From the NCBI GenBank assembly GCA_013400975.1, contig WBMZ01008929.1:62217-126216 (forward strand): a DNA stretch of 64,000 nt. The letters run 5' to 3'. The notes beneath the pieces are model-generated. The model saw nothing but the letters and a program-made list of their open reading frames with translations. It was not told the origin of the DNA and did not search any database. Shown piece after piece: positions 1 to 10,671 of this stretch; within the stretch, counting starts at the first letter, position 1; each line of letters opens with the position of its first letter. The stretch is from Atrichornis clamosus. Taxonomy: Eukaryota; Chordata; Aves; Passeriformes; Menuridae. The translations under genes were made by a program, and so were the position numbers.

Positions 1-3000
1 TGCCTCTCAATTGCTGTTTCTTTTTGCTGTGGAGTATGTTGCATTTCATGTTTACTCACATGTTATCCAAGGCAAATCCCACCTCCAGCTCCTCTTGCCT
101 CTGGAAAATAAAGAAAGGAAAATGTTTCTGGCAGTAGTTTACTGGCAGTTCTCATCATGCAAGTTCTCATTCTCACAATCTAGGTATGCATGCACTCTTT
201 GTGACTGGCAGAGCATTTAGAATAGAGGCACACACCACATCTGTGTGTCTAGAGCCTCGAGATTCTTTCCTGATAGGAAGCTTGTGGATGGCTATGTAAG
301 CAGCTTTTAACAAAGAAATTGCTTGGGTTGTCTGCTTCTGCTGGGGCCTAAGGGACAGACCTCGGAGGAGGTGCTGCCTCATTCCAAGTCTGCCAGCAAA
401 GAGAAAGGGGATCTGCTGAAGGGGACAGTCAAAGGCTTGTGGTGTGAGGAGGAGAAATGGTGACGCGCAAAGCGGCTGTGGAAGAGGAAAACTGCTTTGT
501 CTGGCAATGTGTTGAGGGCTTTGGGTCAGACGTAAATCTGACATTAAGGCCTGGTTTGTCGAGTGGTGAAAAAGGATATAATCCCTGGGGGGAAGAAAGC
601 ACAGGCAAGAGGAAAACAAAAGTGGAGACAGAAGGGATGATGAATAGAGAAGTGAGATCATGCTGTAGGCTGCTTTGTTGTTCAAATGACCCACTGAACT
701 AAAGACACTGAAAAGTTAATAATAAAGGACGAAAAATTTTACAACATCTTGAAGAGTATGAGCTCTAGCTGTGCAAACACAGTAACAAAAGGCTTGGATG
801 TGGCACCTGTAACCACCCAGAAGTGATTAGCTGGGTTACAATTAGCCAAAGTTTTAAAGTCACCAGAGGTTAGTGCAAGTCCACACATTTCTCCTTTGGT
901 ATTTGCAAAGAAAGAAATTGTCAAATAAGGCATTTAAAGACAATGAACTGTGGGGTGGAGTTTGGTTGTGTGTAGATAAGGTAATTCCTCAACTGAACGG
1001 TGCATGAAAGATGCACAAGAGACTGGAAGAGAACTAGAAAAGGAGAGTGATAGAAAATACTGGGAGGTGGGATGTACAACTTTCAGTCTCTCTGGACATT
1101 CAAGATAGGATTATTTCTTGCTGCCAAGCTGAATGGCATGACTTAGACCTTATTTAAACACCCATGCCACAGTCCATAATTAGCAACTAGCCTGGTTTGA
1201 CACTTTATCCTAATCTCAGAGTTATTATTACCTAATTACTAGGCTAAGTAGTAAGTTATGACAAAAGCATCAGGTACTGGCATGGACACCCTCCTTGTCC
1301 CTAATGGGAGCAGGCTCAGCAAAGTGACAATTTTGCCCAGACACCTGAAATACATGAGCCTCTCTGGCCAACACCAAACCCTTTAGTGTGCCTACAGATC
1401 CAGGTGTGAAGAGGTTTTCCCATGTCAGAGTGATAAACAGCTTCCACTCATGTGGCTGGGCAGCCAATACGCAAGAAGGAAAAAGGGAAAACTTTACAAA
1501 TAACATTTTAGACAGAAAAGCTGACAAACACATTCTTGTCAAGCTATTCCATTTTTTATTTCAGACCTCACCTGTGAATCACACTTGAAGTGCATGAAGA
1601 CTTCCTCTCCCAGGGAAAGTTTGGCTATGTCGAAGTACACTGTGAAGAGGTGGTCATCCTGAGTAACCACGTCCTTATCGTAGAGCGCCAGCTCCAGCAC
1701 ATTCTGGGAAAGGAGGGGAAGGGCTTTAGAAATGTGTCAAGTTTGACTTGAAGCAAGAGATCCTGGGGACAACTGGTTTAGTCAGCTGTTGTGAGGAGTG
1801 GGGAGATACAAAGAAAAAGAACAGGAGGGAGAGGAGGTGGAGAGGAAATCAAGTCCATGTTGGCATCAGCCTATGAGGTGGAATGAGAGGAAGTCACAGA
1901 CATCTCAATTGCCATATTCTACCCATGGCTTAGAGAGACAATCATCTTCCATGACATGGAAATCCATCATGAGGATATGTGTTAGTCTCACATCCTTCTG
2001 CATCTTTCCTTGCCTCTTGAGAAAATTGCTTATATCTCCTTTGCAAAAGGATAAAACCTGGCAGTTGCTCCCTAGGTCAGATATCAGAGAAATCCCAGTT
2101 CAGTACCTTGACCTGACTCTGGATCCTGAAGTAGAAGGCTTCGTTCCAAACGGGATCTTTGCAATTCTTGATGGCCTTAGTCTGAAATTTGTCATTTGAA
2201 GCAGTTGGCAGCCACAGGCTCACGTAGCAATCAGTATGGCTTACTGTATGTTAAAAACACAAACACATCTAAAATGAGGATTTGCTCTAGAAGAAAGAAT
2301 GAATCAAAAAACATGAAGTTTGATTTTCAAAGAGGGGCACTATGATACATGATGGCACATTAGTTCAACATAAACATTACAATATAGGTAATAGGAATGG
2401 AGAAAAAAGTGATGTAGCTGTTCTCTGAATAAATGTGGTTAGAGATACAATAAATACATGAAGCCCAAAGGGTTTTCTCCTTCTTCTATGTCATCAAACA
2501 GTTTAGCCCAGGATAAAAGAATCCAGGACAAATGCAGCAAATGTTAACAAAGTGATAGCTTCTCTTTTAGCCAAACAGAACATGAGAAAAAGACTGAAAC
2601 ACTAAAAAAAGCTTCCTGATTTCTGCATAAGTAAGATACAATCTTCTATTATATTTTAGTTGCAGACCAGCATAAGAGAAGCCACAAATGTAACAACAAC
2701 CTGATAGGCTTTATCTGGAAAAGCTGGCACAGGGAATTTGGGTATGGTAGTTTGGATTATTTAGCATTGAGAAATCTTTGAGTACAAGCTAAATTTGAGA
2801 TAGGGCTACTCAGTTTTCAGTATTTACTCCATTATCCCAACCAGTTTGTGTTCTTTGTTACATAAATATACTCCAGAGGACAATATGGGAGATCTTTTCA
2901 CATTTCTTGCTTTCAACAGAATGCAGAGCTTTCACTGCTCCCTTTGGGAACGCAGAGAAATGTGTGTGATAGGTACAGCTGTGGCCTTATGGAGTTACCT

Positions 3001-6000
3001 GTGCACAGAACAAGGGCTGAGGCAGAGAAGAGCAACACATTACATGCCAGCACACCAATTAGAGGACTTTCTCCATTCATGGAAGAAATCTAGAAAGCAC
3101 TTTTTCTTGGAGCAGGACTAGCTATTAGCCCATGGAGGTGAAGGGGACCTTACAGAGCACTACAGATACTTACAGACATCTGCCTGGTGGATATTTCTAG
3201 CTCGTATGACTCTTACAGTCAGTAAGTAACACAGAGATGATTCTATCTGCAAGGAAAAAAACCAAACATACAAAAGACAGGAATGAATGCTAAAGGTAGA
3301 TAGCATTTTTACAAGACAGAAATGATCAAGAGAGGTAAGCACCCAACTCATTAACAACTTCGTTAAATTTTCTATATGACTATGGAATGGCCAACACATT
3401 TATTTTCCAGCTAATATCCAAATCAAATACTAGACTGAAAGACTTCTTTATTTCTGTAGCATGATATGGGGATTTGTTTTACTAGATTATTTATTTATTT
3501 ATTTCTTATCTAAAATCTAGCTGCACAAAGTGGTAAGATTCAGTCTCAGCTTGGGAGAAGATTTACTTTTTAAATTTCCAAGGAGGAAAATGAAAAGATG
3601 TTTTAGACTTTTTTCAAGTGATAAAATTATCATTGTGGCAATTACCTTCTGTCTAGTCATTACATATATTTGGTCTCTTGGGCTAGGGGATATGGTTTTC
3701 TCATATTACTGCTCTTTTAAATGTTCAGTACTCCCCAGAGATAAATGCTGACCTCTGATCCCCAAACTGATTTTAAGATCAGAGAAAGAGATTGCTGCTT
3801 TGCACTGCCGCCATGCTACTTACTATGTGTGTGTTTTTAATTTACAGGGTTATAGCTGCCCTCCTGAGCTAAGGTCACATCTGATTTTTTCTTGTGAGAA
3901 GTTTATCTCTAATTTTGAACCATGTAAACTCTTCACGTCTGGAGTTTCTTTGCACTGCTTTGCATAAGTGCAAACCATGTTTTATATCTGATAAGAAACT
4001 CGTTTGTTCCTTTGGCTTCCCTCTTTCATATTGGCCCGTGTCTCTGACCTCATACACAACTTCTTCGCCTCTCATATTGCTGTTCTGATCTCATATTGGA
4101 GTCCAAACATGAGTCTATATCCCTTCTCCCTTTACCATAAAATAAACAAATAAATAACTTCCACCTAACCTTTTATTTCTACCATCACGGAGAGGGGGGA
4201 AAAGACACAACATGCTGGAATATAAATCAGCAGGAGAATTTTGCTCCAACTGACCTAAAAAGCATTTAGCACAACTACAGGGCCATGGACATGTAGTGAC
4301 TCTACCTATACTGCAAAATTTGTGTAAAAGACCATTGCCAGTCCTGAAGTGGCATTAGCATGACACTGACCTCATTAGACCCACTGAGAAAGAAGTGTGA
4401 CACAGGCACTGCAGGAAAGGAGAGCAAGACTTTTGCTCTAATTGGCTGGCTGAGCAGAACAATTTGCTATGTACTGTGTTAATAACGTCCTGGCCTTACT
4501 GTTCATAAAAAGTGAAGTGCAGCAGTGTTCACAGGCTTCATGGAATATATGTCTATGCAATGTCTCTCCAGAGGTTTAACCTGAGTGTATTAATGTATGC
4601 AACTGGGGCTAATGAATACATGTTGATGAGGTTGGGGCAGTCAGCAAGGTTGATGAAGAAAGAGGTAAAGTCAGCCTCCAAGTAATGAAAGTATCCTGTT
4701 CTAGGAAAAGGCACCAACAGCATTGTAGTTAAGCTGCACAGCGGGTCACTGCATGTGCAAATCAAGGACATCAAACCACTGCTAAGAGTCCACAGAGTAG
4801 CTGTGGATCAGACCATAAAGGGCACTTGTATTCCTGTCTAATACCTAAATCCTAAAGGCACAGAAATGAGGCAAGTACAGAAAGTATTCAGTGATTACAG
4901 AGCCAATAACTGATGCTTTGGAGAAGGCAATTCCTGGAAAAGCTTAACTCAGTTTCATGGATCGGATCCTCTGGAGCCATCTCTGTGGCGTGTGGTGATC
5001 CCAATGTGCCAAGAAGGCAGTGCAGATTGAACAAAACGCTCAGGCATGTGGATGTGTCCTGTCATGACCAGGGAGCCTTGGCTTAGACATCACAGAGCTA
5101 TAAATAACAAATGGCCAAAGTCCTGCCAGCGTTGTGAGTTTTGCCTAAAAAATTTGAGATGTTTGGTGTCTTCTTCTGAGCCTGCTGTGACCCTTGAAGT
5201 GTAGAGAGTTGCATTTCAGGGAGTATTTTCTCGTCTTTGGGTTTTCCATTCAACTAATCAACAGAAAATGTTGGGTGTTGCTTAAACTGTAAGCACACCA
5301 CCTGTTCTCAGCAACTTAACTCATCAATAAACAGAACAAGGAAGAGATCCTAACAATTACTAAATGGCCTCAAACTACAGAAAAAAAAGGGTAAAAAACT
5401 TTTCTAGCACATCTAGTTCTCTCATTTCCTAGAGGAAAGATTTAATGTCTGAAGTCTCCTGGGAATCTATTAGTTTTTACTAGAGACCAGAAGAAGGATT
5501 AATTCAGGAAATCAGGTGTTGAAAATCCATTTTAAGATTCTGCCATATTATTGTGAGAATAAAAGGCATCATCTCCCAGCTATTGCTATCTACACTGGCA
5601 GTAAACTTGCCTTTGTGCTTTAGCAAGACATGTGTAGAGAAAGACAATTCAAACCTATCTTTTTAAAGATACTAGCCTTTTTTTGAAGAGAGGTTGTTTC
5701 CCATGTGTCAATGACAGGAAACCACACTAGGAATTTAACATGAAGCAAGACTATGTAAATGGAATGATCAAGACGATAAGTGGGACAGTGTTTCATGAAG
5801 GGAGCTGGATGGGTTACAGTAGCTAATTACATTGTTTGGCAGATGCTGAACCCTATCAGTTTTCACCCAGCCTCCACCCAGTAGGAAAGTCCCTTTTACA
5901 GTTTCCTTTTGAAATTCTCCTTTGCAGTACCTTTGTAAGAGAAGTCCACTCTTTCCCATCAGGATTCAGCTGCATAGTTCCGTCTCCTAGCCCAGAGGTT

Positions 6001-6684
6001 TGAGTGATCAGCTCCTGGAACAAGAAGGGCCAACGTTATCCCTGGAAAAACCATCCTGTCTCTTAAAAGTAATCCTCATTGGGAATTGAGAACTTCAGAG
6101 CCACAGGGACAGGGAGTCCATGGTCAGTGCTGGCTGTAGAGCCCTGGCAGGTACAGGGCTTTCCCGCAGTGCCCAGAGCCACTGCCTGGGCTGTGCTTGC
6201 CCCAGTAAGCCTGAGCAGAGGCGTAGCAGCCAGGTAAGGTCCGCCCTTCTTGACACACGGGGAGGGGAAGCAGCTCCTGGCCCTAGCTGTTAAAGGAACA
6301 GCAAAACTGTCTCCCATAAACACACCCTGTCATTAATCTTTCACTTTGAAATACACCTCCATGTTATTTAATACTTATTCTAAGGTTGCGTATATTGTGT
6401 CTCTGAAATTAACAAAACCCCTAAATATTCAAAATGCTCCCTTTGAAAATAAGTTCTTATTCCCCAAGTAGTTCTCATTTTCTTCCTGTAGTTTACTATA
6501 ATTTTTAAAGTTTCTCTATTGAAGTCTTGACTTTCTTCATCCTGTGTAGAGTTGTTATAGTCAATGGTAGGTCAAGAAAGCAGTGTCATTTTTGCACGAC
6601 ATGCAGCATAACCAGTTGAGATCCCAGATGCCCAGCTTTGCTCTGCACCCTTCTTACCTGAGACAAAATGCCATCTTGGTCCAT
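1..6684 (-). CDS. PLA2G4E-like: Gene A: PLA2G4E-like cytosolic phospholipase A2, 5' half (partial)
   Basis: Minus-strand split gene cut by the left window edge. Exons, in order of translation: 6684-6658, 6014-5931, 3246-3174, 2243-2107, 1703-1572, 100-60. All have GT/AG borders and the phases join without a stop (494 coding bases). They encode a 37-residue leader, a full C2 domain and the first linker exon. The C2 domain of this family binds Ca2+ and docks the enzyme on phospholipid membranes. The C2 text ([38 protein letters not shown]-like KDPVWNEAFYF) matches PLA2G4E better than PLA2G4A, B, D or F as I remember them. The linker remainder and catalytic domain must lie left of position 1, so activity cannot be judged. 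Gene A is downstream of gene B in the same orientation, with about 3.8 kb between gene B's stop and this start. Confidence 0.9.
60..100 (-). CDS. PLA2G4E-like: Gene A exon 6: linker after C2 domain
   Basis: 41 bp between an AG acceptor (rc of CT at 101-102) and a GTGAGT donor (58-59). It reads RQEELEVGFALDN plus two bases of the next codon. The ELEV(E/G)F motif and the exact length match gene B's exon at 27792-27832. Exits in phase 2, so the next exon lies outside the window. Confidence 0.85.
1572..1703 (-). CDS. PLA2G4E-like: Gene A exon 5: C2 domain, C-terminal strands
   Basis: 132 bp, phase 0 to 0, donor GTGAGG. Reads NVLELALYDKDVVTQDDHLF, then TVYFDIAKLSLGEEVFMHFK. The D-K-D of LYDKD sits at the third Ca2+-binding loop of C2 domains. 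Same length and borders as gene B's exon at 28898-29029. Confidence 0.92.
2107..2243 (-). CDS. PLA2G4E-like: Gene A exon 4: C2 domain core
   Basis: 137 bp, enters in phase 1 and leaves in phase 0, donor GTACTG. Reads [16 protein letters not shown], then [22 protein letters not shown]. The Asp of HTDCYV corresponds to a Ca2+ ligand of loop 1, and PVWNE is the classic C2 strand-4 motif. Length equals gene B's exon at 29504-29640. Confidence 0.93.
3174..3246 (-). CDS. PLA2G4E-like: Gene A exon 3: start of C2 domain
   Basis: 73 bp, phase 0 in and phase 1 out, donor GTAAGT. Reads [20 protein letters not shown], then QADV and one base. LTVRVIRARN is the first C2 strand of the family. Same size and borders as gene B's exon at 33411-33483. 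Confidence 0.9.
3486..3504. repeat. Short (TTTA)n microsatellite
   Basis: Four TTTA units in the gene A intron between exons 2 and 3. Confidence 0.8.
5931..6014 (-). CDS. PLA2G4E-like: Gene A exon 2: N-terminal leader (GDG exon)
   Basis: 84 bp, phase 0 to 0, acceptor CTTGTTCCAG and donor GTACTG. Reads ELITQTSGLGDGTMQLNPDG, then KEWTSLTK. It has no known domain. It shares LGDG with gene B's exon at 42049-42138, and LGDG-x-x-x-LNPD with a decayed exon copy near 43025-43110. Those paralogous matches are the main support that it is real. Confidence 0.7.
6658..6684 (-). CDS. PLA2G4E-like: Gene A exon 1: probable start codon exon
   Basis: Nine codons, MDQDGILSQ, end at a strong GTAAGA donor in phase 0, which fits the next exon. 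The ATG has A at -3 and G at +4. It is the first in-frame ATG after an in-frame TAA near 6768, which supports it as the start. A TATAAAAT element about 115 bases upstream is also consistent. Alternative: an AG acceptor just above 6717 would make this a 60-bp internal exon (6658-6717) reading ITLDACVNATI before the Met. Confidence 0.55.
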
Positions 6685-6795
6685 TATGGTCGCATTAACA
6701 CACGCGTCCAGTGTTATCTGTGGCAATGCAATCCCACATCTCCCAGCTTCCACAGACACCAATAGTTAAAATGTCTCATATGCAGGTGAGCAACT

Positions 6796-6803
6796 ATTTT
6801 ATA
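6796..6803 (-). promoter_or_regulatory. Possible TATA box of gene A
   Basis: TATAAAAT on the minus strand about 115 bases upstream of the proposed gene A start codon. A transcript starting near 6770 would carry a 5' leader of roughly 85 bases with two short upstream ORFs. Sequence match and position only; there is no transcript evidence. Confidence 0.25.
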
Positions 6804-9800
6804 AACTGACTCAGAGCCCCACCTCTGACTGGTTTCTTAAAACCAGTTACTCTCCTCCCATTTTATTATGGTAGGAAGATGAATCCTGTGGTCAAATAAG
6901 GAAGAAAAAAATCCCTTTGCCTATGTAGTAGGTGGCAGTAAGTGTTTGAGTCACTTTGCTCCATACTGGCCAGTGGAAGGTTTATAACTAAAGGTAAGAG
7001 AAGGATGCCCTGTTATCTGAGCACTGAGCTTCCAACTTAGCAAGACCTTAAAGCCCCCAGAAATACATACTCTGTAATAAGGTACAGCAACAGTACATAA
7101 ACTGAATTTAGGTTATCTGTGACAGAAAGCAGATACAATAAAACAGCTAATGCAAAAAAGAGACACAAGACTATTGCTCTTAGACTAACCTGATTATTGC
7201 AAGAAACAGTTTGAGGCTTTTTGAACTACATGCCCCTACAATCTCAGGTCAAGGCATGCAGAGTCACACACTCATATGGTGTTCTGTATCTAATCAGCCA
7301 AGGTACAGCAGGACTGGGTTTCTCCTCAAGTCATTGTATTCTTTCTCACTTCTTTTCTATGGCTTGTTATTATTATTTTGTGTTGAGATGTACAGTCCTG
7401 AAGCAATGACTTTCCTTAGCTTAGCTCCACCCCCAATGAATAATTTTGCACTGTTTTCCAGCTCAGACTGACTCTGGCTGCAAACTAGCTGCATTTAAGT
7501 GTCCATGTCTGACCCAATGAAACCTGCCAGCCAGAGGCAAAACTCAGCCCTGATCTCACACTGCCCTCCCCACAGTCCTTGGCACACGTGTGACACCACT
7601 GCTGGGGCAAGACCCCTGCCCCTGTCAGCACCCAGCTGACCCCCATGCCATTGAAACCGGCACAGCTCCCAGCTCACTGCAAGAGGATTAGAAAAGGCAG
7701 CCGAAGACTGTTGCATCATCAACAGATCATAACAGATCAACATTTCCAGGGGAAGTGATCCCTTTGGCTTCCCCGTCCCCCCAGTACATCATCTGTGAGG
7801 AAAGAGCATTCTTTTCTTATTCCCTGAGCATTCTTGAGCTTACTGGTCAAACATTGCCACCAGCCAGCACAGTTCCCCTTTGCACATTCCCATGCAAAAT
7901 AATATCAACAATCATCACAGTCAACTTGGTAGGACACATTTTTGCCATAGGCTACAGCATTTCGTAATGCCATGAAGGGCTGTGTCTACACTCATGGCGT
8001 TTCCTCTGTGTGCCAGCTGCAATGATGTAGCTTGGTGAAATGCATTTTTCATTAGGTCACAGAAAACCCTTGGCAGCAATTGGCATCTTTCAGTCATGTT
8101 TAAAGACTGTGCTTTATTATGCCATCTCCTTGGAGGGTAAAGCTCTAAACCAGACTGTGCACCAGGACTGGGACTCTGAGGCTTTCACTCCCACAGTGCC
8201 AGGGGCCTAAAAGCTCTCATTTTCATGAACAACATTTGCAATTCACATCAGAGACAGGCCTTGCAGGAGGGAGGGACCGTAGCTCACTCTGTACTCCTGC
8301 AATCTGTCTCTGAGACATTCCTTTTTCTATGATACTCACAGCAAATACTTGGTATGCTCTTTGCAGAGATGAAAACAGTTTTGTTTTCCAGGAACAAGGA
8401 ACACACTGTGAACCTGAAGCATATTACTGAAATGCCTGAATATGTGGAGCAAGGCAGAATTTTCATTTTGCAAACAAGCCTTTATTGTCTGGTACTGTAT
8501 ACACGAAATATTTGCATGTAAATAACATTTCTACAGAACTGGATGCAGCATGAGTTTATGGCTAAAAACTGTGCTTATTTTTTCACAACAGGGTTTTCAG
8601 ATAAAAATGGAGGTAACTTCCAGGATTATATGCAGAGCCTATAGCATCATATTTCTGATTATGACTAGTGAAACTAGCACAAAACAACAACAACAACAAA
8701 GTATCAGTGGAAGTGCATAGTCATTCAAAACCTAAGGAGTTTCAAATGTTAATATTTATGCTGTGGTCTTTAGGTTTGCAACACTAGGTTGTAGTTGCAC
8801 AAAAGTGTAAGTTTTGGTTTGACATAATAAAAGACTAAAATGTTGGAACGTCATTGTGAACCAATTTGTAAAGATAATTGTCATTGCTCCTTGCTAAAAT
8901 GAAAATCCTTGGAGTGTCATTTTGTAACAAGCCAAACACGTTATCTGGCTGTAAATGAAACCTGTTATTTTCAGGTTGGGTTCCCTGGGCTGACGAGGTA
9001 GGCAGTCTATTAAAAAGAAGTTAGGTTTCAAAACAAAGACGTTTTGTAAAACATTAACATGAAATGTTTCAACTTACCCAAGCATTTTCCCTGGTTTATT
9101 TTAGTCCAAGATTATAACATCTAATGGATAGGTTTTTTCTGACTGAATAGACTTTTTGTTCAAAATTTTTCCTGTTGTCTTTAGGACACAAAACCTATTA
9201 ATAAAGTGTGTTTTCAATTTTACTTGCTCCTGGAATGCAAAGGTTGTTATGGATTTATAATTCTTAGAGCTCACCATCAGCACAGTTCAGAACAGTTAAA
9301 AAAAGACACTTTCAATAAAAGGGAAAATGAAGAAAGTTTAAAAATGCAAACTCACAACAAATGTAATTGGTGTTTTTGTGCTAGATCCCATGCACGGTCT
9401 GTTCAGATTGTCTTAAGCTGGTCTTAGTTGTTGCAGACCACTGACTCACTCCTGCTCCTTTGTACAGGCAGAACTTAACAAATAAGAATTTTTGTTGATA
9501 GGCATATGGCCTAAACTGTTTGCATTGAATAAGACAGCAAAGTTTTCATTGTCTATTGGAAGCAAAATATTTTCAAGTACTTCTTAGTTTAAGAATGGTA
9601 TTTTATTATTAAAAGTGACTCAACTGGGAAAAAAAATTCCAGGATGTTTTATTTTGAAAACTTCAAAATAGAATGTTGAGGGTTTATATACTGTCTCAGT
9701 GCAAAACAATTAAAACTGACATAAATTAACAGGAAATTTTGATGTGCCCAAATTACACCCTTTGCTTTAAAAAGAATTTTAATGTGAAAAGCCTTATGCC

Positions 9801-10462
9801 ACTTCCTCCTAAGTTGCTCCTTCCCATCATGTATGATTCATTCACAGCCCAAGAGAGCCCAGGATGTGGATGCAATTCATGGGGCTGGCTGTGTGCACAC
9901 ACTTCTCCCTCTTACATTTCCAGCCTCTGTGGCTGCTCTTTGGGACACTTGCAAAACAGAGTTGACCCAGGGATCCATTGCCAGCTTCCAGTTGTGTCTC
10001 AGGTTCCCTTTGTTTTCCAGGGTTGGTTTCACCTTGTGTTCCACAAAGCAAATCGTGGGAGCAGAAGTTTATACTCCATTCTTACGACCTGGAGGTGTGT
10101 TGGCTGGGTTTTATAAATGTAGCACTGTGGTGGTGAAAAACTATTTTCCTTTATGTAATATATTATAATAAGTTAGGCTTAAAATCACACTACTTTTAAA
10201 ATCTAACAAGTATTTTAGGCAAAGAGTGTTCTACAGACAACCTTAATTTAGGGAACAAAACATATGTAAAAATTCTCCACGGAATGTCTTTGCTTGTAGA
10301 GGCTACTTCATGGGAATGGAAAAAAAAACGCCAGCAAACCACTGCACCACCTGGAGTAGTTTCTGTAGTGCAGAATGGCCAGTGTTTGACAAAGCTATGT
10401 CCCTTCTGTTTCCTAGAGCATGAGAAACTCCTCTGAGAAGCTAAGGGCAGTTGGATGGGCAA
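6804..10462. other. Spacer between gene A and gene B
   Basis: No exon with paralog support is visible. The stretch should hold gene A's promoter and gene B's 3' UTR. AATAAA on the minus strand (TTTATT on plus) occurs near 9602 and 9648, about 0.8 kb past gene B's stop, and could be its polyadenylation signal. A moderately GC-rich patch lies at about 7500-7700, and a short CAA repeat at 8684-8700. Confidence 0.5.
8684..8700. repeat. Short (CAA)n microsatellite
   Basis: Five successive CAA units in intergenic sequence downstream of gene B. Confidence 0.8.
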
Positions 10463-10671
10463 TCAGCAGATTTTCTGCCTTCTCCTTTGCATCGCTATCT
10501 GCAAGGCCTGCATAATCGTCTGGGAATTGTTGAGGATGTTGTACTCGCTGAGATTCAGCAGCTTGCGGTAGTTCTCATCAGTGTACCTGACCGAGAACAT
10601 GCAGTAGGGGGAACAGCAGCTGGTCAAATCAAGCTGGCCTCCCTCCATCTCTGAGCAACAGCGCTTGACAC
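10463..10671 (-). CDS. PLA2G4E-like: Gene B exon 21: C-terminus and stop
   Basis: Acceptor TCTCTCCAG, enters in phase 1, ends at TGA (10465-10463). Reads [16 protein letters not shown], then [20 protein letters not shown], ending MQRRRQKIC. The YT-x-x-x-(Y/F)-x-K-L-x-x-L-x-x-YNI motif is the family's C-terminal signature. The basic tail recalls the polybasic, phosphoinositide-binding C-terminus described for mammalian PLA2G4E. Confidence 0.95.

Noticed and set aside
1798..2199. Plus-strand frame of 133 codons
   Set aside because: It overlaps gene A's C2 exon in antisense and is a shadow of it.
7495..7743. Minus-strand frame upstream of gene A as a coding exon
   Set aside because: No splice borders in the right phase and no similarity to the leader exons; it is probably promoter-proximal DNA.
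9739..10168. Overlapping plus-strand frames downstream of gene B
   Set aside because: No domain or codon signal; the region is probably gene B 3' UTR or spacer.
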